From contig NZ_CAMLSE010000006.1 in assembly GCF_946482605.1 (NCBI RefSeq), positions 1-64,000 of the forward strand: a DNA stretch of 64,000 bases. The letters are read 5' to 3'. A model generated the notes under the pieces. It did no database searches, was not told the DNA's origin, and saw only the letters and a list, made by a program, of their open reading frames with translations. A program made the translations under genes and the position numbers. Source of the stretch: an uncultured Dyadobacter sp. (GTDB taxonomy: Bacteria; Bacteroidota; Bacteroidia; Cytophagales; Spirosomataceae). Positions 47,832 to 56,559 of this stretch are shown here, piece by piece. Within the stretch, counting starts at the first letter, position 1, and every line of letters begins with the position of its first letter.

Positions 47832-50800
47832 TTAAAATGTCAGGTTAAAACCAAATGATACCACTCTCTGCTGCGGATAATCCAGCGCCTGGGAATTGAT
47901 AATTTCCGGATCGTAATTGATGATAGGGGTAAATGTCAGCAGGTTTTGGCCGGACATAAATACCCTCGCATTCTGCATTCCGACCTTCCTGCTGATTCTT
48001 TCAGGGATCGAGTAGGACAGGTTCAGGCTCTTAAGTCGCAGGTAACGCGAGTTGAACATGAGGTATGACGACAACTGATTGTTGTTGGATGTAGGCGAAG
48101 GTGTAATCCTTGCATGGGAAGCATTCCGGTTTTCCGGAGTCCAGTAATCGAGGTTGCTTGCATAAGCCCCGCGACCGTTGTTGAATGGATGCCAGTAACC
48201 GCTCGGACCGTAAATACTGGATTTGGCAGCGCCCTGAAACAGCAGGTCGAGCGCAAAGCGTTTGTAAGAAATATTTGAAAACAAGCCGTAGATAATCTGA
48301 GGGATATCAGCGACACCGATCGGAACGATGTCGTTATTATCAATCTTGCCGTCGCCGTTAACGTCCCGGTAGCGGACATCACCCGGAAATACCTTTCCCC
48401 AGGGCTGTGATGCGATACTGGGCAAAAGATCTCCCTTGTCGTTGAAATCCTCTACCTGGAAATAGCCGGTTGATTCGTATCCGAACCTTGTACCCAGCGG
48501 CCGGCCTGTTATCCGGCGGTTTGGATTATCGTAAGTCGCCGCTGATTCAAAAACCTGCAGTAATTTGTTTTTGGCGAAGGTGAAATTGGTCCCCAGCGTG
48601 ATGTTGAGGTCCTTGTTGACTCTGTATGAAGAGCTGATGTTAAAATCGACTCCCTTGTTTGACATTTCTCCGGCGTTTACCTGGCTAAGCCCCACACCGT
48701 ATTCCAGCGGTACCACCACGGTCGGGCTGGTGAGCATGTTGCCGCGGCGTTCATAAAAGTAATCGGCTTCCAGTTTGAGAAGACCTTTCCAAAGGACTGC
48801 TTCCAGGCCAACGTTGGTTTTCCGTGCCCGCTCCCAGGTAATATTGGGATTCGCCTCGATACCCTCAGCGGCGGACTGAACCGCAGCACCATCCAGAACA
48901 GCCGACGGGCCGGCAATATTATAAAGGCTCAGGTATTGAAACGTGGAGCCTGCCACAGCACCGACCTCTCCATAAGAAGCCCTGATTTTTAAATTGTCGA
49001 CCCAGTTGATCTTCTTGAAAAATGCCTCTTCAGATAATCTCCATCCCACCGAGAAGGCAGGGAAAAAGCCGAAACGCTGGTCGGGGGCGAAGTAATAACT
49101 GCCGTCGTACCTGCCGCTGGCCTCAAAAAGGTACTTATTGTCGTAATCATAAGTGAGACGGTATACAATACCCATTTGCCGGCCGGAGTAGGACAGCCCG
49201 GAGTTGCTGATATCGGCCAGGGTAGAGCTACCCATGCTCAGCTCGTCCACAGAAAGGTTATAGTTCCTTCTGCTTGCGGCAAAGTTCTGAGAATCATTTG
49301 ATTTGGCTTCAAAAACCGCCAGCGCACCAACCGTACTCTTGCCGAATGAACCCGAATAGTTCAGGCTGGCCTGGTAGGTGAGTTGCCTGGCATACGTCAT
49401 GCTTTGGTTAAGCGATGGTTTGATCTGCTCAAAGATCCCGTCCACAAAAGCATAAGGGGTTTGGGTGGTATCCACCGACCACAGGTGAGACGGCGTCCTG
49501 AAGGCTTTGCGTCTCGTAAGTGTCGGATCAAAAGCGACTGTTCCTTTGAACCTGAGCCCTTTGACAAAGGGAAGTTCCTGTTCCAGCGAAAGTTGCGAAT
49601 AGATCTGGGATGTATTGGTTCGTGAATTGCCGCTGCCGTGCACATTATTCCAGACATAGGTACCACTTTCTCCATTCGAGAAAAGGATCGGGGTGATAGG
49701 CGATGCGTAATGTACCAGTTCGAAAAGCCTGTCTGTACTCACGGTCGGGGCATTGTTGATTTGCTCTCGGCCATTGATGTTGAAAGACAATTTGGTTGTT
49801 TTTGTGACGTCCGCATCCAGGTTCATCGAATAGTTGAACCGGTTCTGATAGGTAGGGGACCAAATTCCCGCCTGGTGCTGGTAGCCAACGCTTGCATAGT
49901 ACCGGATACGCTCGGCACCGCCGCTCAACTCGATGTTGTGACTGGTGAGCGGGGTGTTTCTATCAAAAAGCATGTCGTAGATATTCTGGTTGGGATGGCC
50001 GTCGGGATCCGATCCGTCCTGGAATTTTCTAAGGTCCTCAGCCGTATATAGCGGTCCACCGCCCACGCTGATGCTCGCTTCGTTTTTGAGCTTCGCATAT
50101 TCGAATGCATTCGGAAGTTTAGGCAGTACCGTGGGGTTCTGAAATCCGATATAGCCATTATAGGAGATGGTGGGCACACCGGTTTTTCCACGCTTGGTAG
50201 TGACCAGAATTACCCCGTTTGCGCCGGCCACACCGTATGGCGCCACCGCCGCCGCATCTTTCAGAATGGTGATGCTTTCAATGGTATTGGGATCAAGATT
50301 TTGAAATTCACGCGGGATATTGTCCACAACGAGCAGCGGCTGTGTGTTGCCAGTAGTGGCCACCCCCCTGATAAATATATTGCTGGCATCTCTTCCGGGC
50401 TCGCCGGTGTTCTGCCGCACGATCAGTCCGGACATTCTGCCGCCTAGGCTGTTGCTCAGGTTAGCCACCGGCACAGCAGCAATTTCTTCTCCTTTCATGG
50501 TCGTTACAGCAGCTGTAACAGAGGTTTTCTTCTGGGTGCCATAACCAACGACCACTACTTCGCTCAGCGCTTTGATGTCGGCTTTCATGGTCACGGCAAT
50601 GTTTGTCTGGTTTCCCACCGTTATTTCCTGGCTTTCATAACCTACAAAACTGAAAATCAGTATGGCGGAGGCGTCTTCGACCGCGAGGTGAAATCTACCG
50701 TCGGGCCCGGTTACACTCCCGCGCTGCGTCCCTTTGATCACGACGCTAACACCGGGAAGAGGTTCATTGCTTTCGTCGGTTACTTTTCCGGCTACATTCA

Positions 50801-51281
50801 AAACAGCAGCTTCCTGTACTTCCGAACCGGGCGCGATCCTGTCGATGTTTGTCTCTGCGATTTTTTTCTTCTTTTTATTCACCACATAAATGAGCACGGT
50901 CTTGTCGCTCGTCTGGCGGTATGAGAGCTCGGTATCTCTCAATACAAGATCCAGCGTTTCCTTGACGCTACGTGTTGCTTTGGCCAAACTGATAGCGCTA
51001 TACGCTTCGACTTCATCCACCGGGATCACGAAGGAAAGGCCGGATTTTTTCTCTATTTTTTTCAGGACATTTTTCAGGCTTTCCTGTTGAACCTCCATGG
51101 TAATGGTCAAATCCGCAAGTCCCTGGCTTTTACCGGTGTGAGCCATCAGAAACTGAATGGTACTCAGGAGGAAGAGGACGTAAAAAAAGCTTACCCGCAT
51201 GGTGAATCGTAGTAATGAGCGCTTCCGGCCGGGACATGGCGCTCCGGCAGAACGTACTGGTTCCGTAAAAATTAAATTCAT
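47832..51281 (-). CDS. susC: SusC/RagA-family TonB-dependent transporter with STN domain
   Basis: 1149 residues. After a signal-bearing N terminus there is an STN domain at about 50-138 (LTITMEVQQESLKNVLKKIE), a CarboxypepD_reg-like domain at about 160-245, the TonB-box-proximal region and a plug with NIFIRGVATTGNTQPLLVVD at about 300, and a barrel to the end (VVSFGFNLTF). The STN domain signals to FecR, and FecR is encoded directly upstream. The start at 51281 is supported because the STN-only gene at 53110 begins with a related MNxxFT sequence. The transported substrate is unknown. The symbol denotes family only. Confidence 0.95.
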   Translation of the reverse strand: MNLIFTEPVRSAGAPCPGRKRSLLRFTMRVSFFYVLFLLSTIQFLMAHTGKSQGLADLTITMEVQQESLKNVLKKIEKKSGLSFVIPVDEVEAYSAISLAKATRSVKETLDLVLRDTELSYRQTSDKTVLIYVVNKKKKKIAETNIDRIAPGSEVQEAAVLNVAGKVTDESNEPLPGVSVVIKGTQRGSVTGPDGRFHLAVEDASAILIFSFVGYESQEITVGNQTNIAVTMKADIKALSEVVVVGYGTQKKTSVTAAVTTMKGEEIAAVPVANLSNSLGGRMSGLIVRQNTGEPGRDASNIFIRGVATTGNTQPLLVVDNIPREFQNLDPNTIESITILKDAAAVAPYGVAGANGVILVTTKRGKTGVPTISYNGYIGFQNPTVLPKLPNAFEYAKLKNEASISVGGGPLYTAEDLRKFQDGSDPDGHPNQNIYDMLFDRNTPLTSHNIELSGGAERIRYYASVGYQHQAGIWSPTYQNRFNYSMNLDADVTKTTKLSFNINGREQINNAPTVSTDRLFELVHYASPITPILFSNGESGTYVWNNVHGSGNSRTNTSQIYSQLSLEQELPFVKGLRFKGTVAFDPTLTRRKAFRTPSHLWSVDTTQTPYAFVDGIFEQIKPSLNQSMTYARQLTYQASLNYSGSFGKSTVGALAVFEAKSNDSQNFAASRRNYNLSVDELSMGSSTLADISNSGLSYSGRQMGIVYRLTYDYDNKYLFEASGRYDGSYYFAPDQRFGFFPAFSVGWRLSEEAFFKKINWVDNLKIRASYGEVGAVAGSTFQYLSLYNIAGPSAVLDGAAVQSAAEGIEANPNITWERARKTNVGLEAVLWKGLLKLEADYFYERRGNMLTSPTVVVPLEYGVGLSQVNAGEMSNKGVDFNISSSYRVNKDLNITLGTNFTFAKNKLLQVFESAATYDNPNRRITGRPLGTRFGYESTGYFQVEDFNDKGDLLPSIASQPWGKVFPGDVRYRDVNGDGKIDNNDIVPIGVADIPQIIYGLFSNISYKRFALDLLFQGAAKSSIYGPSGYWHPFNNGRGAYASNLDYWTPENRNASHARITPSPTSNNNQLSSYLMFNSRYLRLKSLNLSYSIPERISRKVGMQNARVFMSGQNLLTFTPIINYDPEIINSQALDYPQQRVVSFGFNLTF

Positions 51282-51297
51282 AACTTTGGTTGTTTTG

Positions 51298-51361
51298 TAA
51301 TAGTTAGCTCAAACGATTATTAAACACATCTGGCTATTCGGCTCCTACACCGGATAGCCTC
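51298..51361 (-). promoter_or_regulatory. susC 5' leader with repeated motif and hairpin
   Basis: Two words are shared exactly with the leader of the STN-only gene: TAATAGTTAGCTC (51298-51310) and CGGCTCCTACACCG (51339-51352), plus-strand spelling. Around the second word, GGCTATTCGG (51332-51341) and CCGGATAGCC (51350-51359) form a 10-bp hairpin with one mismatch and a loop that reads UGUAGGAG in the mRNA. It sits 50-80 bases before the start codon. Confidence 0.55.
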
Positions 51362-51440
51362 TTTCTTGAACAACTTCTATACTAATTATCCTTTCTCATA
51401 GGCTAAGTGGTTTGGTCATTTTAAAAGATTTCCGTGGCGA

Positions 51441-52445
51441 TCATTCACATCCGAACCCGCCGATAATGTTGACCTGATCACCTTTAACTACAAAGGAAGC
51501 CTGGCGTGTGCCGCTGACCATTTCCAGTACGTGATCAAGACTTTCACCATTCAGGAACCATGCGCTAATGCGGCAATTTTTGATCTCGTTATTTTCAAAG
51601 TTAACCTTCACGTGAAAGCGCTCTTCGATCATTTTCGCAGATTCTTCTACCGTGATTTCATCGAAAATCAGGCTCTCATTCTTCCATTTTAGTTCCGATA
51701 GCGCATCCACTTCCGCAAGTTTGAATTCGTTATTTTCCATATTCACCGTGATCTGTTCGTCCGGCTTGATCCTGCCGTAGGTCTGATGCCCGTCACCCAC
51801 TTCCACAAGGCCGCGTGTTACGGTGACCACAATTTTCTTCTGGCGGGTATCAATATTAAAAGCTGTTCCGAGAACTTTGGTGATGACCCTGCCTGTGCGG
51901 ACGATAAAGGCGTGTTCAGGGTCTTTTTTGATATCAAAATAGGCTTCGCCGGACAGACTTACCTCCCGCACAGTACTTCCGTAGCTTGCATGATAGCTCA
52001 GCACGCTGCCTGCATTCAGAAGCACTGTACTGCCATCCGGCAAGTGGATGAAATCTTTGTTTGAAAAGGTCAAAAGGCTGTCGGTAGCAACGACTTGTAC
52101 ATTTTTGGCTACTTCCTTTTTCCATTTCACCGGATTCCATACCATTATACCTAGGCCGGCAAGTACGGCCGCCGCCGCCCACATCCATTTGCTTTTTCTG
52201 CCAGCCTCAACCTTCACGAAGGGCTCTCTGACCTCATTCAGTATCCGGTCATAAAGAACATCTGCCTGATGCTCCCGACCCATTTCCGGGTCTTTAAAAC
52301 CAGCCATCAGATAATCAGCAATATCGCTTTTGACAATATCCTCGAACTCATTTGTCCGGATCAGCGAACGGAGTTCTTCCAATTCTTCTCCACTGGCCTG
52401 CTTGTCCAGGTAACGTTTTAAAAGATATGCAAAACGATCATTCAT
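51441..52445 (-). CDS. fecR: FecR-family anti-sigma regulator
   Basis: 334 residues. A cytoplasmic N-terminal part of ~85 residues precedes a membrane segment at about 87-103 (WMWAAAAVLAGLGIMVW). The FecR domain is at about 125-225 (VLSYHASYGSTVREVSLSGEAYFDI), and the C-terminal DUF4974 domain (FDEITVEESAKMIEERF) is the part expected to contact the STN domain of SusC. It should hold and release the ECF sigma factor encoded at 53419. A promoter-like pair lies 100-130 bases upstream. Confidence 0.93.
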   Translation of the reverse strand: MNDRFAYLLKRYLDKQASGEELEELRSLIRTNEFEDIVKSDIADYLMAGFKDPEMGREHQADVLYDRILNEVREPFVKVEAGRKSKWMWAAAAVLAGLGIMVWNPVKWKKEVAKNVQVVATDSLLTFSNKDFIHLPDGSTVLLNAGSVLSYHASYGSTVREVSLSGEAYFDIKKDPEHAFIVRTGRVITKVLGTAFNIDTRQKKIVVTVTRGLVEVGDGHQTYGRIKPDEQITVNMENNEFKLAEVDALSELKWKNESLIFDEITVEESAKMIEERFHVKVNFENNEIKNCRISAWFLNGESLDHVLEMVSGTRQASFVVKGDQVNIIGGFGCE

Positions 52446-52543
52446 GGCTGTACACGCTTAGCGGTTTAATGGGTATGGTAAGAAATGGGGGTAACTATCA
52501 TATTATCAAAAGATAAAATTATCATTGTAGTATCCTATTTATG

Positions 52544-52576
52544 CAGAGTCATTTTCCTTATCTGTAGGGACAGTCA
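52544..52576 (-). promoter_or_regulatory. Two-block promoter-like element before fecR
   Basis: On the minus strand TGACTGTCCCTA, 15 bases, ACTCTG (plus-strand positions 52565-52576 and 52544-52549). The same two blocks with the same 15-base spacing occur at 53286-53318 before the STN gene, while the spacer sequences differ. This is the pattern expected of a shared promoter for the neighbouring ECF sigma factor. A transcript would start about 90 bases before fecR. Confidence 0.55.
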
Positions 52577-52681
52577 TTTTTGAAATTTTTTTTAGGGTCG
52601 CTATCGCCCATAGGTGGAATTCCTGACCGAGACCGATGCGCTTCCCTGGCCGGCTCAATCTTCCTTTCGCAACGCGAAGCC

Positions 52682-53110
52682 TTACGTTTGCAATTTCAGA
52701 GATCTTTTTTTCTTTTTGCGCGTAACATAGATCAGTACGGTTTTGTCGTCGATCTGCCGGTAGGAAAGTTCGGTGTCGTTCAGTAAAAGATCCAGTACTT
52801 CTTTTACCGAACGGTTCGCTTTAGGTAAACTGATATCCCTATACGTTTCTACCTCGTCCAGTGGAATCACAAAGGACAGACCTGCCTTTTTTTCCACTTT
52901 CTTTAAAACGCTTTTCAAACTTTCCTGGCGGGCCTCGATCGATATAGTCAAATCGTTTAGTTCTTGTCGCCTGCCGTTTTCTGCGCTCAGCATTGGAACT
53001 GCGGCAAGTAAAAGAATAAATGAAAGGATCGTGTCTCGTAACGAGGGGCATTTGGGACGGATACAGGCCGGACCGACAGGGTGCAGATACCCTGTGAACT
53101 GTGGGTTCAT
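52682..53110 (-). CDS. Free-standing STN-domain protein, truncated SusC paralogue
   Basis: 142 residues: an N terminus with a hydrophobic signal-like segment (DTILSFILLLAAVPMLSAENG), then an STN domain that ends the protein in a Lys-rich tail. Over 88 positions I count about 64 identities to the STN of the SusC protein two genes downstream. There is no plug or barrel; only 236 bases separate it from fecR. Either it is a remnant of a duplicated susC 5' end, or a periplasmic STN decoy that competes for FecR. A run of A codons near 52700 might mark an old frameshift, but no susC sequence follows. Confidence 0.8.
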   Translation of the reverse strand: MNPQFTGYLHPVGPACIRPKCPSLRDTILSFILLLAAVPMLSAENGRRQELNDLTISIEARQESLKSVLKKVEKKAGLSFVIPLDEVETYRDISLPKANRSVKEVLDLLLNDTELSYRQIDDKTVLIYVTRKKKKRSLKLQT

Positions 53111-53123
53111 AAAATGTTACCGT

Positions 53124-53174
53124 TAATAGTTAGCTCTTTTTGCAACATCTCCCACTCATCCGGCTCCTACACCG
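53124..53174 (-). promoter_or_regulatory. STN-gene 5' leader with the repeated motifs
   Basis: It contains TAATAGTTAGCTC (53124-53136) and CGGCTCCTACACCG (53161-53174), the same words and order as in the susC leader and at nearly the same distance from the ATG (51 against 58 bases to the second word). Flanking bases differ, so the extended hairpin of the susC copy is not formed here beyond CGG/CCG. Confidence 0.5.
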
Positions 53175-53285
53175 AAAAAGGCGGGGTTTTAGCTTATCAA
53201 TTTATTCACTTCTAAGATGCATTGGTTCAAGTGTGATTCCGCCAATTTTTCAACCACAGAATTTTGAATTGAACAGATATATACA

Positions 53286-53318
53286 CAGAGTGTTCTCAAC
53301 TGACTATAGGGACAGTCA
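53286..53318 (-). promoter_or_regulatory. Two-block promoter-like element before the STN gene
   Basis: On the minus strand TGACTGTCCCTA (plus positions 53307-53318), 15 bases, ACTCTG (53286-53291), identical in blocks and spacing to the element before fecR. It lies in the 308-base gap between the sigma gene and the STN gene and implies a 5' untranslated leader of about 170 bases that includes the repeated motifs. The rest of the gap (53175-53418) shows nothing else. Confidence 0.55.
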
Positions 53319-53418
53319 CCAGCGAATATTTTTGTTTCTGATGACACAATGAAATGTATCGTCGACACTGCAATAGCCCATACTGACCAAGTTTCGGCTT
53401 GAAAAAAAGACGAAAAGC

Positions 53419-54024
53419 TCAGCGGTCGAGAGGGAAGAGCATACAGAAGATCAGGTATATGCCAACATGGGGGGCTAAATAATGCCGGATAAACCGCAGT
53501 GCGCGTACCATGTGATTTTTGACAGTTCCCTGTGATAAATTGAGCTTTGCAGCAATGGCCTCATGACTAAGACCTTCTTTTTTAGCCAGTTGAAAAACCT
53601 GCTGTTGCTGCGGGGGCAGCAACCTGACCGCCTCCGCAAGCAGCGCCTCGTATTGGTTGGTCAAGACCTTGTGATCGCTGTTGTCGGTAACTATTTCCAG
53701 ATTGGAAACATATTTCTGATTGTTTTTCTGTTCGGCAGCCCATTTTCTGAGCTCTTTATAGGTGTGATTCTGAGCCATCACCACCAGATAGCTCTCAATG
53801 TTCCTGATTTGGGTAAATTCAGTCCGGCGGTACCAGAAGGCAGAAAAAACCTCCTGCACCACATCCTGTGCAAGATCTTCGGACTGCAGATAGCGGAGTG
53901 CAACTTTGTAAACGCTTTTCCAGTAACGGTTATACACCTGCTTGAAAGCAACTTCGTCTCCTTCGGCAAGCGACCTCAGAACCTCTGTTTCGTCAAAAGC
54001 ACTACAATTTCCCATAACAGGCAA
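53419..54024 (-). CDS. ECF sigma factor of the FecR/SusC system
   Basis: 201 residues (ATG at 54024, alternative at 54015). Region 2 is EVAFKQVYNRYWKSVYKVAL with DLAQDVVQEVFSAFWYRR. Region 4 is LPPQQQQVFQLAKKEGLSHE with EAIAAKLNLSQGTVKNHMVRALRFI. This is the RpoE-like sigma class of Bacteroidota that pairs with FecR and SusC. A hydrophobic C-terminal tail (VGIYLIFCMLFPLDR) is typical of this class. It heads the minus-strand cluster, and the repeated two-block elements downstream are candidate targets. Confidence 0.93.
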   Translation of the reverse strand: MPVMGNCSAFDETEVLRSLAEGDEVAFKQVYNRYWKSVYKVALRYLQSEDLAQDVVQEVFSAFWYRRTEFTQIRNIESYLVVMAQNHTYKELRKWAAEQKNNQKYVSNLEIVTDNSDHKVLTNQYEALLAEAVRLLPPQQQQVFQLAKKEGLSHEAIAAKLNLSQGTVKNHMVRALRFIRHYLAPHVGIYLIFCMLFPLDR

Positions 54025-54462
54025 CTAGGTGAATAGCCTATATTTATTAGCTGATCTTGGTGTCGGCAGCGTTAAATGTAGGAAGAAATAATATGAAATT
54101 CCGGCAAGGTATATCCATAAATTAATGGCCATTCAAGCATTACCCGGTGCCGCAGCCGAATTCGAGCCATTTAAGAGGGCAATGAGAGATACATTGATGT
54201 AGGCGGCCTGTCCTTTCCCAAGGAACAGTGCATGGCTGCCGACCTGGCGTACCCAGGCTTCCCTTTCAAAGAGCCGTACTTCGTCATCCTGGTAGCTGCC
54301 GGTTGTCCTTTCTCTGAAAGCATTGGTTGTTTTGATTTACGGCCATTACCGAAAATTCGAGGTTTTTTGCTGGGGCTAGTGCTATTTTAGAAGTTCCTTT
54401 GTTAATTGGCTTCAAGGCATTATTCGTTAGAATGTAAATCAGATAGCAAAACCAGACACCTC
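54025..54462. other. Intergenic region between divergent sigma and Crp-type genes
   Basis: About 440 bases with no gene. It must carry the promoters of both divergent genes. A TATTTTAG word near 54382 is a possible -7 element for the Crp-type gene. The two-block element of the STN and fecR genes is not present here, so the sigma gene does not appear to be autoregulated through it. Confidence 0.45.
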
Positions 54463-55038
54463 ATGGAGGCGATAAAAGAGTTTTTTACCAGCCTCACACC
54501 CATACCTGCCGATGCCTGGGAAAGGTTTGGATCGCTGTTTACATCCAGGGTTCTCGAAAAGGGCGACTTCTTTATTCGCGACGGGCAAATGGCCAAAGAG
54601 ATTGCTTTTTTGGAAAGCGGGATCGCCAGAGCCTTTTATACCAGTTACCAGGGGGTGGAATACAACAAGCATTTTTTTATGGCACCTTGTCTGATTGGCG
54701 GCTATGCGTCGCTGATCACCGGCAGACCCAATCAGATCAATCAACAGGCGCTTACCGGCTGTTCTATCCGGGTAGCGCTTTTCACAGAGGTACAGGCCTT
54801 GTACCCAGAGTTTCCAAGCATCGAAAGGGCGGCCAGGGTCCTGGCCGAACAGTTTTTTGTACAAAAGGAGCAGCGCGAGATCGAACTGGTTACCCTTGAT
54901 GCGGAAAAGCGGTACCAGATTTTTCGTAGCACCTTTCCCGGCCTGGAACAACAGATCCCGCAATACCACATTGCTTCTTACCTGGGCGTGACACCTACAC
55001 AACTGAGCCGCATCAGGAGGCAAATGTCTACGGGTTGA
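54463..55038 (+). CDS. Crp/Fnr-family transcriptional regulator
   Basis: 191 residues from the ATG at 54463 (MEAIKEFFTSLTPIP). The N-terminal cyclic-nucleotide-binding fold shows LEKGDFFIRDGQMAKEIAFL and ESGIARAFYT. The C-terminal winged helix has QYHIASYLGVTPTQLSRIRR. The phosphate-binding cassette residues for cAMP (RxS) are not evident, as is usual in this Bacteroidota subgroup. It precedes the darcynin-like/SDR pair by 75 bases and may regulate it. Confidence 0.88.
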   Translation: MEAIKEFFTSLTPIPADAWERFGSLFTSRVLEKGDFFIRDGQMAKEIAFLESGIARAFYTSYQGVEYNKHFFMAPCLIGGYASLITGRPNQINQQALTGCSIRVALFTEVQALYPEFPSIERAARVLAEQFFVQKEQREIELVTLDAEKRYQIFRSTFPGLEQQIPQYHIASYLGVTPTQLSRIRRQMSTG

Positions 55039-55113
55039 TTTCTTTACATATGTAAATGGAAATGGCTTTCCGTAACAGGAATTTTGCTTCATCAAACCAA
55101 AACGGCGTTACCG

Positions 55114-55539
55114 ATGAAGCAATTAATTCTGATCGCATTGACTGCACTCTCGCTGGCGGGCAATGCACAAACTAATCAAAAGAGTATGGAAAGCTCAACA
55201 CCATTTACGATCCTGGTACTGATGAATGCGCACGCCAAATGGCTCGCCTTGTCCAGGGAGAAGCGAAGTGATTTCTTTGAAAAAGAAATAGTGCCCCTTT
55301 TTCAGCGGGTAAGCCAGACCGTCGTCGTCAGGCTATACGACAGCGAATACTTTCACGCGTCGGTTTCCGATTTTATGATCATCGAAGCCAAGAACCTGAG
55401 CGACTATCAGGACCTGATCGAGCGGTTACGCGATACAAAAATCTATGGCGCACCGTACTTTGAGATCAGGGATATCATCGTCGGGCAGCAAAACCGGTTC
55501 CAGGATTTTAATCAGAAGTTAAAACCTGAACAGCGATGA
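55114..55539 (+). CDS. Darcynin-family protein with signal peptide
   Basis: 141 residues from the ATG at 55114 (MKQLILIALTALSLAGNAQ), a signal peptide. The body MNAHAKWLALSREKRSDFF and LYDSEYFHASVSDFMIIEAK with LIERLRDTKIYGAPYFEIRDI matches the darcynin family, whose function is unknown. Its stop overlaps the ATG of the SDR gene (ATGA), so the two are translationally coupled. Export of one and not the other is odd if they work on the same substrate. Confidence 0.75.
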   Translation: MKQLILIALTALSLAGNAQTNQKSMESSTPFTILVLMNAHAKWLALSREKRSDFFEKEIVPLFQRVSQTVVVRLYDSEYFHASVSDFMIIEAKNLSDYQDLIERLRDTKIYGAPYFEIRDIIVGQQNRFQDFNQKLKPEQR

Positions 55540-56273
55540 ATCTATCCGGCAATACGGTTTTAATTACGGGCGGCTCCTCAGGGATTGGCCTCGCCCTGGC
55601 AAAGCGTTTTCTCGATCTTCAAAATGAAGTGCTCATTACGGGCAGAGACAAATCCAGGTTGGAGTTGGTCAGGGCCGGAAATCCCGGGATAGGTATTTTC
55701 GCCGGCGACCTGACCCGGCAACAATCGTTGGATGAGCTGGTTTTGTTTGTCAAATCGAATTATCCCGGTCTCAACATTTTGGTCAACAATGCAGCCGTCC
55801 AGTACAACTACGATTTCGCTGGCGAAGAAAGCGTCCGGGAGAAGATCGAATATGAAGTAGCCACCAATCTGACGGCACCCATCAAGCTGACGGCACTTTT
55901 GCTTTCCGTGTTGGCCCGAAACCAAAGCAGTGCGGTCATCAATCTGGGCAGCGGCTTGCATATGGCGCCAAAAAAATCGGCCTCTGTCTACTGCGCTACC
56001 AAATCGGCGATCCACTCCTTTTCCAAAACCCTGCGCTACCAGTTGGAGAGTACCGGCACAAAGGTCTTCGAGGTGATCCCGGCCCTGGTCGACACGCCGA
56101 TGACGACCGGACGGGGGCGTTCAAAGATTTCACCTGAGGATTTGGTGAACGAATTCATGCGTGATTTGGAGAGAAACAAGTTTGAAAGTCATATCGGCAA
56201 AGCGAAATTGCTTCGGTTGCTCAGCTACCTCGCCCCGGGCGCAGCCGACAGGCTCATGCGCGATGGGCAGTAA
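55536..56273 (+). CDS. Short-chain dehydrogenase/reductase, DltE-like
   Basis: 245 residues. The NAD(P) motif is NTVLITGGSSGIGLALAKRF, NNAA appears in NILVNNAAVQYN, the catalytic Ser is in INLGSGLHMAP, and the Tyr-x3-Lys is in SVYCATKSAIHSF. Cytoplasmic. Classical SDR length. It is coupled to the darcynin-like gene by a 4-base overlap. Confidence 0.92.
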   Translation: MNLSGNTVLITGGSSGIGLALAKRFLDLQNEVLITGRDKSRLELVRAGNPGIGIFAGDLTRQQSLDELVLFVKSNYPGLNILVNNAAVQYNYDFAGEESVREKIEYEVATNLTAPIKLTALLLSVLARNQSSAVINLGSGLHMAPKKSASVYCATKSAIHSFSKTLRYQLESTGTKVFEVIPALVDTPMTTGRGRSKISPEDLVNEFMRDLERNKFESHIGKAKLLRLLSYLAPGAADRLMRDGQ

Positions 56274-56559
56274 GGTAAGGCTGAATCGATTTCAGCCCGC
56301 GACCAGGTTGCCCGGTTTTGCTCCGTTAACTAAGTTCACTGCCGGATCGGCACACTATCCATTGTATCCACTTCAAAATGCAATACTTTTATCGTTTATA
56401 ACTATCTATAAATCAGCTGTGTGGTGTTTGCCTGGGAACCGGCATTCGTCATCGGGTCAAGATTCTGGTAATCAGGTTGCAATTCCAGGTACTGGTGATG
56501 CATCGCGCGCGTCAGATGCGGATTGATCATGAAATTTCGGCCTTCCACTACTCAAACGC

